From JBHHXR01 sp046757205 (GTDB lineage: Bacteria > Pseudomonadota > Alphaproteobacteria > Rhodobacterales > Rhodobacteraceae): 12,327 nt of DNA. The stretch's first letter is position 1; the number at the start of each line of letters is the position of its first letter. The stretch is taken from assembly GCA_046757205.1 (NCBI GenBank), contig JBHHXR010000093.1, positions 1 through 12,327 of the forward strand. The letters run 5' to 3'. Below are positions 1-6,509 of the stretch, one piece after another. Under the pieces are notes generated by a model. The model saw only the letters and a program-made list of their open reading frames with translations. It did no database searches and had not been told where the DNA came from. Both the position numbers and the translations under genes were made by a program.

Positions 1-789
1 GATCTGACGACGCTTGCCGGCGACGACACCAAGGCGCGGGTGCGGCGGCTGTGCCAGAAGGCGTGCAACCCGATCCGGGCGGATATAACCGAGGCCCTGG
101 GCATTTCAGAATTGGGGATAACGACAGGCGCGGTCTGTGTTTACCATGAAATGATCGAGACCGCCGCGGCGGCACTCGAAGGTTCAGCCATCCCGGTGGC
201 GGCGGTCTCCACGGGGTTTCCGGCCGGCTTGTCGCCGTTCGCCCTGAGAGTGAAGGAGATCGAGGCGTCGGTCGCCGCCGGGGCGAGCGAGATTGACATA
301 GTGATCTCCCGCCGCCACGTTCTGGGCGGCGACTGGCAGCGTCTCTACGATGAAATCCGGACTTTCCGCGAGGCCTGCGGCGAGGCGCATCTGAAAACCA
401 TCCTGGCGACGGGAGAGCTCGGCACGCTTCGCAACGTGGCGCGCGCCTCGATGGTCTGCATGATGGCGGGGGCGGATTTCATCAAGACTTCGACGGGCAA
501 GGAAACGGTCAACGCCACGCTGCCGGTGAGCCTCACCATGATCCGCGCCATCCGCGACTATCGGGAAGCTACCGGGTTCAGCGTCGGCTACAAGCCCGCC
601 GGCGGCGTCAGCAACGCAAAAACGGCGCTCAACTACCTGTTTCTCATGAAGGAGGAGTTGGGGCGTCCGTGGCTGAACCGGGACTTGTTCAGGTTCGGCG
701 CGTCGAGCCTGCTTGGCGACATAGAACGCCAGCTGGAGCATTTCGTGACCGGCCGTTACTCGGCCGGGTTCCGTCATCCGATCGGGTAG
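1..789 (+). CDS. deoC: Deoxyribose-phosphate aldolase, 5'-partial
   Basis: DeoC cleaves 2-deoxy-D-ribose-5-phosphate to glyceraldehyde-3-phosphate and acetaldehyde in the cytosol, the last step of deoxynucleoside catabolism. The frame is open from base 1 with a recognisable DLTTL start-of-barrel segment, so the gene begins upstream; the GTG at 40 lies inside the conserved domain and is not the start. From comparison with remembered E. coli DeoC at least about 15 N-terminal residues are missing, more if this is a longer variant. Visible catalytic motifs are EIDIVI (Asp codon 295-297), FIKTSTGK with the Schiff-base Lys at 484-486, and GYKPAGGV with the second active-site Lys at 592-594. The barrel end RFGASSLL is intact. 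The TAG stop lies 9 bases before the aldehyde dehydrogenase start, so the two are almost certainly cotranscribed. Identification is secure; only the true start is unknown. Confidence 0.95.
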   Translation, partial: DLTTLAGDDTKARVRRLCQKACNPIRADITEALGISELGITTGAVCVYHEMIETAAAALEGSAIPVAAVSTGFPAGLSPFALRVKEIEASVAAGASEIDIVISRRHVLGGDWQRLYDEIRTFREACGEAHLKTILATGELGTLRNVARASMVCMMAGADFIKTSTGKETVNATLPVSLTMIRAIRDYREATGFSVGYKPAGGVSNAKTALNYLFLMKEELGRPWLNRDLFRFGASSLLGDIERQLEHFVTGRYSAGFRHPIG

Positions 790-798
790 GGGCCAGAG

Positions 799-3177
799 AT
801 GAACATCGCGAAGATTTTCGAATCCATGGATTACGGACCGGCTCCGGAAGCCGCCTCGGAGGCGAATGCGTGGCTTGACCGGAACGGCCGGCGCTTCGGG
901 CCGTTCATCGACGGCGCGTTCCGCAAACCGAAAGACACGGCGTATTTTGCTACCAGCAACCCGGCGACCGGGGAAAAGCTCGCAGATGTCGTGCAGGCCG
1001 GCGAGGCCGAGGTTAACCGGGCCGTGCGCGCGGCGCGGCGGGCGCAGCCGGATTGGGCGGCGCTCGGCGGTCAGGGGCGGGCGCGCCACCTCTACGCGCT
1101 GGCGCGGCTGGTGCAGAAGCATTCGCGGCTGCTGGCGGTGCTGGAGACACTCGACAACGGCAAGCCGATCCGCGAAAGCCGCGACATCGACGTGCCGCTG
1201 GTGGCGCGGCATTTCTATCACCACGCCGGCTGGGCGGCGCTGATGGAGAGCGAACTGGCGGGCTGCGTGCCGGTCGGCGTCGCCGGGCAGGTGATTCCGT
1301 GGAACTTTCCACTGTTGATGCTGGCGTGGAAAATCGCCCCGGCGATCGCCATGGGCAACACGGTGGTTCTGAAACCGGCCGAATACACCAGCCTGACGGC
1401 GCTGCTGTTCGCGGAACTGTGCCGGGAGGCCGGGCTGCCCAAGGGTGTCGTCAACATCATCACCGGCGACGGGCGCACCGGCGCGCTGCTTGCCGGGCAT
1501 GGCGGTATCGACAAGGTCGCCTTTACCGGCTCGACCGAAGTCGGGCGGATCATTCGCGAAGCCACGGCGGGGTCGGGCAAGAAGCTGACGCTTGAACTTG
1601 GCGGCAAGTCGCCCTTCATCGTTTTCGACGACGCCGATCTCGACAGCGCCGTCGAGGGCGTGGTCGACGCCATCTGGTTCAACCAGGGCCAGGTGTGCTG
1701 CGCCGGATCGCGGCTTCTGGTTCACGAGGGCGTGGCGCAGCGGATGATCGGCAAGCTCCGGGCGCGGATGAACACGCTGCGGGTGGGCGACCCGCTCGAC
1801 AAGGCGATCGATATCGGCGCGGTGGTAGATCCGGTTCAGCTGAAGACCATCAAGGCGCTGGTTGCCAGGGGCGTCGAGGAAGGAGCGGAGCTCATCCAGC
1901 CCGAAGCCCCGGTGCCGTCGGGGGGATGTTTCTATCCGCCGACATTGCTCGCCGGGGTCGAACCGGCCTCGACGGTTGCGCAGGAGGAGATATTCGGCCC
2001 CGTCCTGGTTTCCACGAGCTTCCGCACGCCGGCCGAGGCCGTGCAACTCGCGAACAACACGCGCTACGGGCTGGCTGCAAGCGTGTGGACGGAAAATGTC
2101 AATCTTGCGTTGGATATAGCGCCGAAAGTTAAAGCGGGGGTGGTGTGGATCAACTGCACCAACCAGTTCGACGCCGCTGCCGGTTTCGGCGGCTGCCGGG
2201 AAAGCGGCTTCGGCCGCGAAGGCGGCCGCGAAGGGCTTTTTGAATACCTGAAGCCGGATTTCGAGGGAGCACTTCCGCCGTCGCGCCCGGTCCGGGTTCC
2301 GGCTTCGCGGCCGGGGCAACGGTCTGGCGACGCCATCGACCGGACCGCGAAAATGTATATCGGCGGCAAGCAGGCGCGTCCCGACAGTGGCTACAGCAGA
2401 CCGGTGGTGACGGCCGGAGGCGAGCTTCGGGGGCACGTGGGCGAGGGCAACCGAAAGGATATCCGCAACGCCGTGGAAGCGGCCCGCAAGGCGGAGGGCT
2501 GGGCGCGTGCCAGCGGGCACAACCGGGCGCAGGTGATTTATTACATCGCGGAAAACCTCGCGGCCCGTACCGGCGAGTTCTCAAAGCGCCTGCGGGCGCT
2601 GACCGGGGCCACGGAAAAGGCGGCGGCAAGGGAATTCGACGCCAGCGTGGCGCGCCTGTTCACTTATGCGGCCTGGGCCGACAAGTACGACGGCGCCGTT
2701 CACCAGGTGCCGATGCGCGGCGTCGCCATGGCGATGAACGAACCGGTCGGTCTGATCGGCATCGCGTGCCCCGACGAAGCGCCGCTGCTGGCCTTCGTTT
2801 CGCTGGTGGCGCCGGCCATCGCCATGGGAAACCGCGTGGTGGTGATTCCGAGCCAGGCGCATCCGCTGCTCGCCACGGATTTCTACCAGGTGCTCGACAC
2901 CTCCGATCTGCCCGGCGGGGTCGTGAATATCGTGACCGGTGACGTCGACGCGCTTTCCGCTGTTCTGTCCGATCATTACGAGTTGGATGCAGTCTGGTAC
3001 CACGGGTCGCACGGCGGCAGCGCGGCTGTCGAAAAGGCCTCGGCGGCGAATCTCAAGCGGACTTGGGTGAACAACGGCAGGGCGCGCGACTGGCACGATC
3101 CGGCACAGGCGGAAGGGCGTGAGTTCCTGCGCCATGCCACCGAAGTGAAGAACATCTGGACGCCATACGGCGAATGA
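799..3177 (+). CDS. ALDH16-type double-domain aldehyde dehydrogenase
   Basis: An NAD(P)-dependent aldehyde dehydrogenase of 792 residues, against about 490 for a usual ALDH. Domain 1 (about 35-490) is complete: IPWNFP with oxyanion Asn169, cofactor Lys192 in VVLKPAE, the FTGSTEVG nucleotide loop, general base Glu266 in LELGGKSP, and nucleophile Cys300 in FNQGQVCCAGSR. After a linker rich in Pro, Arg and Ser (about 490-517), a second ALDH-like segment begins at KMYIGGK (518). It keeps the fold-like motifs APAIAMGN and GGVVNIVTGD but lacks the catalytic residues and most of the catalytic subdomain. One active plus one degenerate domain is the hallmark of bacterial ALDH16. The ATG lies 9 bases after the deoC stop, with a weak AGGGG upstream. 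Its placement suggests oxidation of the acetaldehyde made by DeoC to acetate; the substrate is inferred, not shown. Confidence 0.9.
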   Translation: MNIAKIFESMDYGPAPEAASEANAWLDRNGRRFGPFIDGAFRKPKDTAYFATSNPATGEKLADVVQAGEAEVNRAVRAARRAQPDWAALGGQGRARHLYALARLVQKHSRLLAVLETLDNGKPIRESRDIDVPLVARHFYHHAGWAALMESELAGCVPVGVAGQVIPWNFPLLMLAWKIAPAIAMGNTVVLKPAEYTSLTALLFAELCREAGLPKGVVNIITGDGRTGALLAGHGGIDKVAFTGSTEVGRIIREATAGSGKKLTLELGGKSPFIVFDDADLDSAVEGVVDAIWFNQGQVCCAGSRLLVHEGVAQRMIGKLRARMNTLRVGDPLDKAIDIGAVVDPVQLKTIKALVARGVEEGAELIQPEAPVPSGGCFYPPTLLAGVEPASTVAQEEIFGPVLVSTSFRTPAEAVQLANNTRYGLAASVWTENVNLALDIAPKVKAGVVWINCTNQFDAAAGFGGCRESGFGREGGREGLFEYLKPDFEGALPPSRPVRVPASRPGQRSGDAIDRTAKMYIGGKQARPDSGYSRPVVTAGGELRGHVGEGNRKDIRNAVEAARKAEGWARASGHNRAQVIYYIAENLAARTGEFSKRLRALTGATEKAAAREFDASVARLFTYAAWADKYDGAVHQVPMRGVAMAMNEPVGLIGIACPDEAPLLAFVSLVAPAIAMGNRVVVIPSQAHPLLATDFYQVLDTSDLPGGVVNIVTGDVDALSAVLSDHYELDAVWYHGSHGGSAAVEKASAANLKRTWVNNGRARDWHDPAQAEGREFLRHATEVKNIWTPYGE

Positions 3178-3178
3178 G

Positions 3179-3195
3179 GGCGGCTGCGCGCCGCC
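3179..3195. terminator. Short GC hairpin between convergent genes (possible terminator)
   Basis: GGCGGC (3179-3184) and GCCGCC (3190-3195) form a perfect 6-bp stem around a 5-base loop directly after the aldehyde dehydrogenase stop and before the convergent CBS gene end. There is no T-run on either side, so it is not a canonical Rho-independent terminator. It may stabilise or help end the deoC-ALDH transcript. Confidence 0.3.
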
Positions 3196-3222
3196 GCCGT
3201 GTCGACGAAAGCCCCTCCGGGG

Positions 3223-3657
3223 TCAGTGGCCGGCGATGGCTATGTCCCGCAACACTTTGGTTTCGAGCGACATTTCCTCGATGCGGTTCTTCACCACGTC
3301 GCCAACGCTGACAACCCCGACGAGGCGCTTGCCAACCATGACCGGAATATGCCGGATGCGGTTTTCGGTCATGATCGCCGCCACGCGCGCGATGCTGTCG
3401 TCGGGCGTGCAGGTGATCGGGCGCTGCGTCATCAGGTCGGCGACCGTCATCTCGAGGCAATCGGCACCGTGCTCGGCAATACCCCTGACAATGTCCCGCT
3501 CGGAAACCACTCCGACGAAATTCCCGTTTTCACCGAGCACGACCATCGCGCCGATGCGTTCCAGCTTCAGACGGTGTGCCAGGGTGTCGATCGTTTCGCT
3601 GGCCCTGACACTGATCACGCTGTTTCCCTTGTGCTTCAGGATATCCGCAACTTTCAT
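3223..3657 (-). CDS. Tandem CBS-domain protein
   Basis: A 144-residue soluble protein made almost entirely of two CBS domains (about residues 8-62 and 74-130). CBS pairs usually bind adenine nucleotides or similar ligands and act as regulatory sensors. The visible hallmarks are GNFVGVVSERDIVRG ending the first unit and IRHIPVMVGKRLVGVVSVGDVV ending the second, the typical hydrophobic-G-hydrophobic-(S/T)-x-x-D pattern. An open frame extends upstream to 3741, but the start at 3657 is preferred. It gives MKVADIL, the usual beginning of such proteins, and has AGGAG 7 bases upstream (3665-3669), whereas the upstream extension is low-complexity, Arg/Gln-rich and lacks homology-like features. The gene is alone on its strand, convergent with the dehydrogenase and divergent from the transporter operon. 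No catalytic or transport domain is attached, so its partner is unknown. Confidence 0.92.
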   Translation of the reverse strand: MKVADILKHKGNSVISVRASETIDTLAHRLKLERIGAMVVLGENGNFVGVVSERDIVRGIAEHGADCLEMTVADLMTQRPITCTPDDSIARVAAIMTENRIRHIPVMVGKRLVGVVSVGDVVKNRIEEMSLETKVLRDIAIAGH

Positions 3658-3664
3658 GGTGTGT

Positions 3665-3670
3665 CTCCTT
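3665..3670 (-). promoter_or_regulatory. Ribosome binding site of the CBS gene
   Basis: Read on the minus strand the sequence is AAGGAG, 7 bases from the ATG at 3657. It decides the start of the CBS protein against the longer open frame reaching 3741. Confidence 0.75.
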
Positions 3671-3893
3671 TGCTGCCGTCGGCGGTCTGGGCGCAAGGAC
3701 CACAATTGTTGTTCAGCAATTGGGAGGCCGAACCGAACCACGCACCGATACTATGGTAATGCGAAAAAGTCTTTTTTTCCAGACAGGTTGCGTCACAAGT
3801 GCGGATTTTCCGAGTTTTTTCCGCGCTCGGCGCGACGCCGTTGCCGGACCGCCCCGGCAGAGACCTGAAATCGGAAGTGTGCCGTTGAAGAAA

Positions 3894-3937
3894 CGTTCCC
3901 GGACGCCGCTCGCATCGGCGGCATCCGGCCGGGAACG
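3894..3937. other. Bulged inverted repeat in intergenic region
   Basis: CGTTCCCGG (3894-3902) pairs perfectly with CCGGGAACG (3929-3937), and inside it GCCGC (3905-3909) pairs with GCGGC (3918-3922) around an 8-base loop, leaving a 2/6-base internal loop. On the minus strand it is followed by a mildly T-rich stretch, but no minus-strand gene ends here. Role unknown. Confidence 0.4.
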
Positions 3938-4024
3938 GGAAGCCCGGCGCCGGTGACCCGGTCTCTTTATCCGTTTCCGGTACCGGGTTGTTCCGACAAT
4001 TTTTCCGCGACGTCACATTTCCGA

Positions 4025-4054
4025 TTGCCTAATCAAGTGAAAATGGCATTTATT
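4025..4054 (+). promoter_or_regulatory. Candidate promoter of the ABC transporter operon
   Basis: TTGCCT (4025-4030) and TTTATT (4049-4054), separated by 18 bases, resemble a housekeeping -35/-10 pair in the most AT-rich part of the gap. The -10 overlaps a small dyad AAATG-G-CATTT (4041-4051). If correct, the leader before the binding-protein gene is about 290 bases. This is a by-eye match only. Confidence 0.3.
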
Positions 4055-4150
4055 CGATGGTACCGGGTCTTTGACGGGACCGGATTGCGAACGCCAGTGG
4101 CTCTCTATGTCCTCCCGTTGAGTCCTGTGATACGGAGCTACGCGCGCCGT

Positions 4151-4160
4151 CGAGCGCTCG
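4151..4160. promoter_or_regulatory. Palindrome CGAGCGCTCG (possible LacI-type operator)
   Basis: A perfect 10-bp palindrome with core GAGCGCTC, about 100 bases downstream of the candidate promoter. Cores of this kind occur in operators of LacI-family sugar regulators such as CebR/CelR. No regulator gene lies in the window, so the assignment is speculative. Confidence 0.25.
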
Positions 4161-4177
4161 GTGATGAGAAACCGCCA

Positions 4178-4190
4178 TACGGCCGCCGTA
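4178..4190. promoter_or_regulatory. Palindrome TACGGC-C-GCCGTA (possible operator)
   Basis: A perfect 6+1+6 dyad whose centre is about 28 bases from that of the palindrome at 4151-4160. It could be a protein-binding site or part of leader RNA structure of the transporter operon. Such palindromes also arise by chance in GC-rich DNA. Confidence 0.25.
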
Positions 4191-4353
4191 GTGTGGAAAA
4201 CTAAAGGGAGGCATAACCGCGCTGCAACAACAGCCGTAACCGAACCTGCCGTGCCCCGCCCGTGAAACGGCGCCAGCGATTGCGCGTGGCCGCCGGACAG
4301 CGCGGGAAATCCCGGCCGGAAACCAAGCAATCTACAACAACAGAGAGGGAGAA

Positions 4354-6393
4354 ATGAAAAAACTACTTTGGTCTGGCATTGCATATGTCGCGCTCGCGGG
4401 TGCGGCGTTTGCAAATTGCCCAGCAGTTACGGTGGCCGACCCAGCGGGCGTGGCGGCCGGAGCGTTTCCGGAGCAATACGACCTTGCGGAATTCGAAAGC
4501 CTGGCAAACTGCAAACTCAGTTTCAGCGAAAATCCCGACATCGCGGCGATGAATGCACGGATCCAGGGCAACCCCGATCTGCCTCCGTTGGCGGAGCGGC
4601 TGCCCGAAGAACCGTTGGTCGTCGCGCCGTATGATTTCATCGGAAAATACGGCGGAACGCTGGACGTTCTTTCCAATGCCAACGAGGCCGGCACGTCGGA
4701 TTTCCTGTCGACGCGTCACGTCAACCTTGTGCGCTATTCGGACGATCTTCAGACGATCGTTCCCAACGTCGCCAAGAGCTGGGCCTGGAATGACGATTAC
4801 ACGGAGCTGACCTTCCATCTGCGCAAGGGTCACAAGTGGTCGGACGGCGCGCCGTTCACCGCCGAGGACGTTGCCTTCTGGTACAACAACCTGATGATGG
4901 ACGAGAACATCTATTCGAAGCCGAAGGACTATGCCCTTGTCGGCGGCGAGCGGATGCAGGCCGAGGTTCTCGATGCACAGACGGTGAAATTCATCCTGCC
5001 TGCGCCGAAGCCGGGCCTTCTGGCCAACTTCGCCACGTCGTATGCGCAGGGCTTCCAGCCCAAGCATTTCCTGGGCCAGTTCCATCCGGCCCTGACGGCG
5101 GATGCGGACAAGAACGCGCAGGCGCTCGGCTATGAGAACGGCTATGACGCGATCAAGGCGTATTACGGCAGCTCGGACTGGACAGACACCGGCACGCCGA
5201 TGCTGAACAGCCCCGACAAGGTTGCCAGCCTGCCGAAAGCAACGGTTCCGACGCTGGAAAGCCACATTACGATTCAGGAGTCGACCGAGGGCCGCCACCT
5301 GGTGGCGAACCCGTATTTCTTCCAGGTCGATACCCAGGGGCAACAACTGCCGTATATCAGCGAGCAGGACGAAATCTTCGTCAACGACAACCAGGTTCGT
5401 TTGCTCAAGCTGGTGAACGGCGAAGTGGACTACAAGTCGCAGTCCCTGCAGCTTGCCGATGCGCCGCTGCTGCTGCAGAACCAGGAAAAGGGCGACTACA
5501 CTGTCGAGTTGCGGCCGAAGATCGCCATCCACGCGTTCTCGTTCAACGTGACTTCGGCCGATCCCGTGAAGCGCCAGGTCTTTGGCGATCTGCGGTTCCG
5601 CAAGGCCATGTCGATCGCCATCGACCGCGACGAGCTGAACGAAGTCGCCTATTTCGGCCAGGGCACGCCCCAGCAGTATGTCGGCTTTTCGCCGACGCCT
5701 GATTTCGTGGATCCGAAGTGGCTCAAGTTTGCCACCGGCTACGATCCGGACCAGGCCAAAGCGCTGCTCGACGAGGTTGGCATGAAGGACACCGACGGTG
5801 ACGGTTTCCGCGAACTGCCGAACGGTGACAAGTACGTGCTGAACATGCAGTTCTCGACGCAGGGCATAGCCGGTCAGGTCGTCGAAATGGTCGGCCAGTA
5901 CTGGAAGGACGTCGGTATCGAGACGACTGTCAAGGAAGTCACGCCGGACGAGTACCGGTCCGCCCAGTCTTCCAACCAGCTTGACGCCGGCATGTGGGAA
6001 AAGGGCCAGCCGCTCGCTATCGTTCTGGCGACCAACGAGCTGTTCGTCCCGCCATTCGAAAACTACTTCGGCCACCGCACCGGTATGCTGTGGGCGGAAT
6101 GGGTTGAATCGAATGGTGCCAAAGGCGTGGAGCCGCCCGACTACGTGAAGGAGATGATGGCTGACATCAACGCCTTCCAGTCGGCGGCGCCGGGTTCCGA
6201 CGAGCAGGCGCAGCTCGGGCAGAAACTGGTGGAAAACATGACCGGCAATCTGCTGTTCATCGGCACGGTCCTGTCGACCGATCCGATCTTCCACCGCAAT
6301 GCCCTGAAGAACTTCCACACGTTCCAGACGGCTTCGTACGAGTACTATCGTACCTATCCGTACCGGGCGACGCAGTGGTGGTTCGACGAATAG
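4354..6393 (+). CDS. Large periplasmic solute-binding protein, family 5 (Opp/Dpp type)
   Basis: This is the periplasmic receptor of the ABC importer encoded downstream. Residues 1-20 are a Sec signal peptide (two Lys, a hydrophobic core, then A18-F19-A20 before Asn21). Cys22 is not in a lipobox, so the mature protein should be soluble. The family 5 signature is at about 145-178, with LTFHLRKGHKWSDG followed by PFTAEDVAFWYN. Lobe II contains FRKAMSIAIDRDEL (about 416-429), typical of OppA/DppA. At 679 residues it is well above the usual ~530; part of the excess is an N-terminal extension (21-100) that carries Cys22 and Cys53. A purine-rich site (4344-4351) precedes the ATG. Large members of this family include proteins annotated for peptides and for oligosaccharides such as alpha-galactosides, so the ligand cannot be named from sequence. 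First gene of a five-gene transporter operon. Confidence 0.93.
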   Translation: MKKLLWSGIAYVALAGAAFANCPAVTVADPAGVAAGAFPEQYDLAEFESLANCKLSFSENPDIAAMNARIQGNPDLPPLAERLPEEPLVVAPYDFIGKYGGTLDVLSNANEAGTSDFLSTRHVNLVRYSDDLQTIVPNVAKSWAWNDDYTELTFHLRKGHKWSDGAPFTAEDVAFWYNNLMMDENIYSKPKDYALVGGERMQAEVLDAQTVKFILPAPKPGLLANFATSYAQGFQPKHFLGQFHPALTADADKNAQALGYENGYDAIKAYYGSSDWTDTGTPMLNSPDKVASLPKATVPTLESHITIQESTEGRHLVANPYFFQVDTQGQQLPYISEQDEIFVNDNQVRLLKLVNGEVDYKSQSLQLADAPLLLQNQEKGDYTVELRPKIAIHAFSFNVTSADPVKRQVFGDLRFRKAMSIAIDRDELNEVAYFGQGTPQQYVGFSPTPDFVDPKWLKFATGYDPDQAKALLDEVGMKDTDGDGFRELPNGDKYVLNMQFSTQGIAGQVVEMVGQYWKDVGIETTVKEVTPDEYRSAQSSNQLDAGMWEKGQPLAIVLATNELFVPPFENYFGHRTGMLWAEWVESNGAKGVEPPDYVKEMMADINAFQSAAPGSDEQAQLGQKLVENMTGNLLFIGTVLSTDPIFHRNALKNFHTFQTASYEYYRTYPYRATQWWFDE

Positions 6394-6416
6394 GGTCGTG
6401 ACCTGAAACACTAAAG

Positions 6417-6443
6417 GGCCCGGGCGGTGAATCCGCCCGGGCC
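6417..6443 (+). promoter_or_regulatory. Strong intercistronic hairpin after the binding-protein gene
   Basis: GGCCCGGGCGG (6417-6427) and CCGCCCGGGCC (6433-6443) form a perfect 11-bp GC stem with a 5-base loop TGAAT, 23 bases after the binding-protein stop and 66 bases before the first permease. No T-run follows, so it is unlikely to be a full terminator. In binding-protein-dependent transporters such hairpins commonly protect the upstream mRNA or reduce read-through, so that the receptor is made in excess of the membrane parts. Confidence 0.7.
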
Positions 6444-6509
6444 GTCTGATCACTTGACCGGTCGTTTCCAATAGAAGAGAAAAAAGACCGGAAACAGGGA
6501 ACACCGCGG

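Larger units (their letters stand above)
3658..4353. other. Non-coding divergent intergenic region
   Basis: About 700 bases between the CBS gene start (minus) and the binding-protein start (plus). Short open frames exist on both strands, but none has a convincing ribosome site plus protein-like composition. The AT-richer part (about 3990-4060) is the most promoter-like. The region contains two CAATTG boxes (3703-3708, 3717-3722), a bulged hairpin (3894-3937), a perfect palindrome CCGGTACCGG (3977-3986), the 10-mer GGTACCGGGT twice (3979-3988, 4059-4068), palindromes at 4151-4160 and 4178-4190, and CAACAACAG twice (4225-4233, 4335-4343). No known riboswitch was recognised. Confidence 0.6.

Noticed and set aside
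184..2520. 778-codon open frame on the minus strand across deoC and the aldehyde dehydrogenase gene
   Set aside because: It lies opposite two clearly identified genes, is Arg/His/Pro-rich without any recognisable motif, and is what GC-rich third positions produce on the antisense strand.
3199..3759. 186-codon plus-strand frame opposite the CBS gene
   Set aside because: It is a shadow of the two-CBS-domain gene, which has a good ribosome site and clear domain motifs.
3770..3785. GTCT-T-run-AGAC hairpin with a T-run (GTCTTTTTTTCCAGAC)
   Set aside because: Only a 4-bp stem, with the T-run inside the loop rather than after the stem; not a terminator.
3953..4204. Small plus-strand open frame of 83 codons in the intergenic region
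   Set aside because: It starts with GTG without a ribosome site, has an unlikely composition, and runs through the candidate promoter and palindromes.
4203..4220. Ribosome-site-like AAAGGGAGG before a possible leader peptide
   Set aside because: No ATG, GTG or TTG start follows at a suitable distance.
4411..4422. Lipoprotein modification of the receptor at Cys22
   Set aside because: The residues before it (F-A-N) do not form a lipobox; a normal signal peptidase I site ends at Ala20.
4363..6504. 713-codon open frame on the minus strand opposite the receptor gene
   Set aside because: The plus strand encodes an unmistakable family 5 binding protein with a signal peptide; the antisense product has no domain-like pattern.
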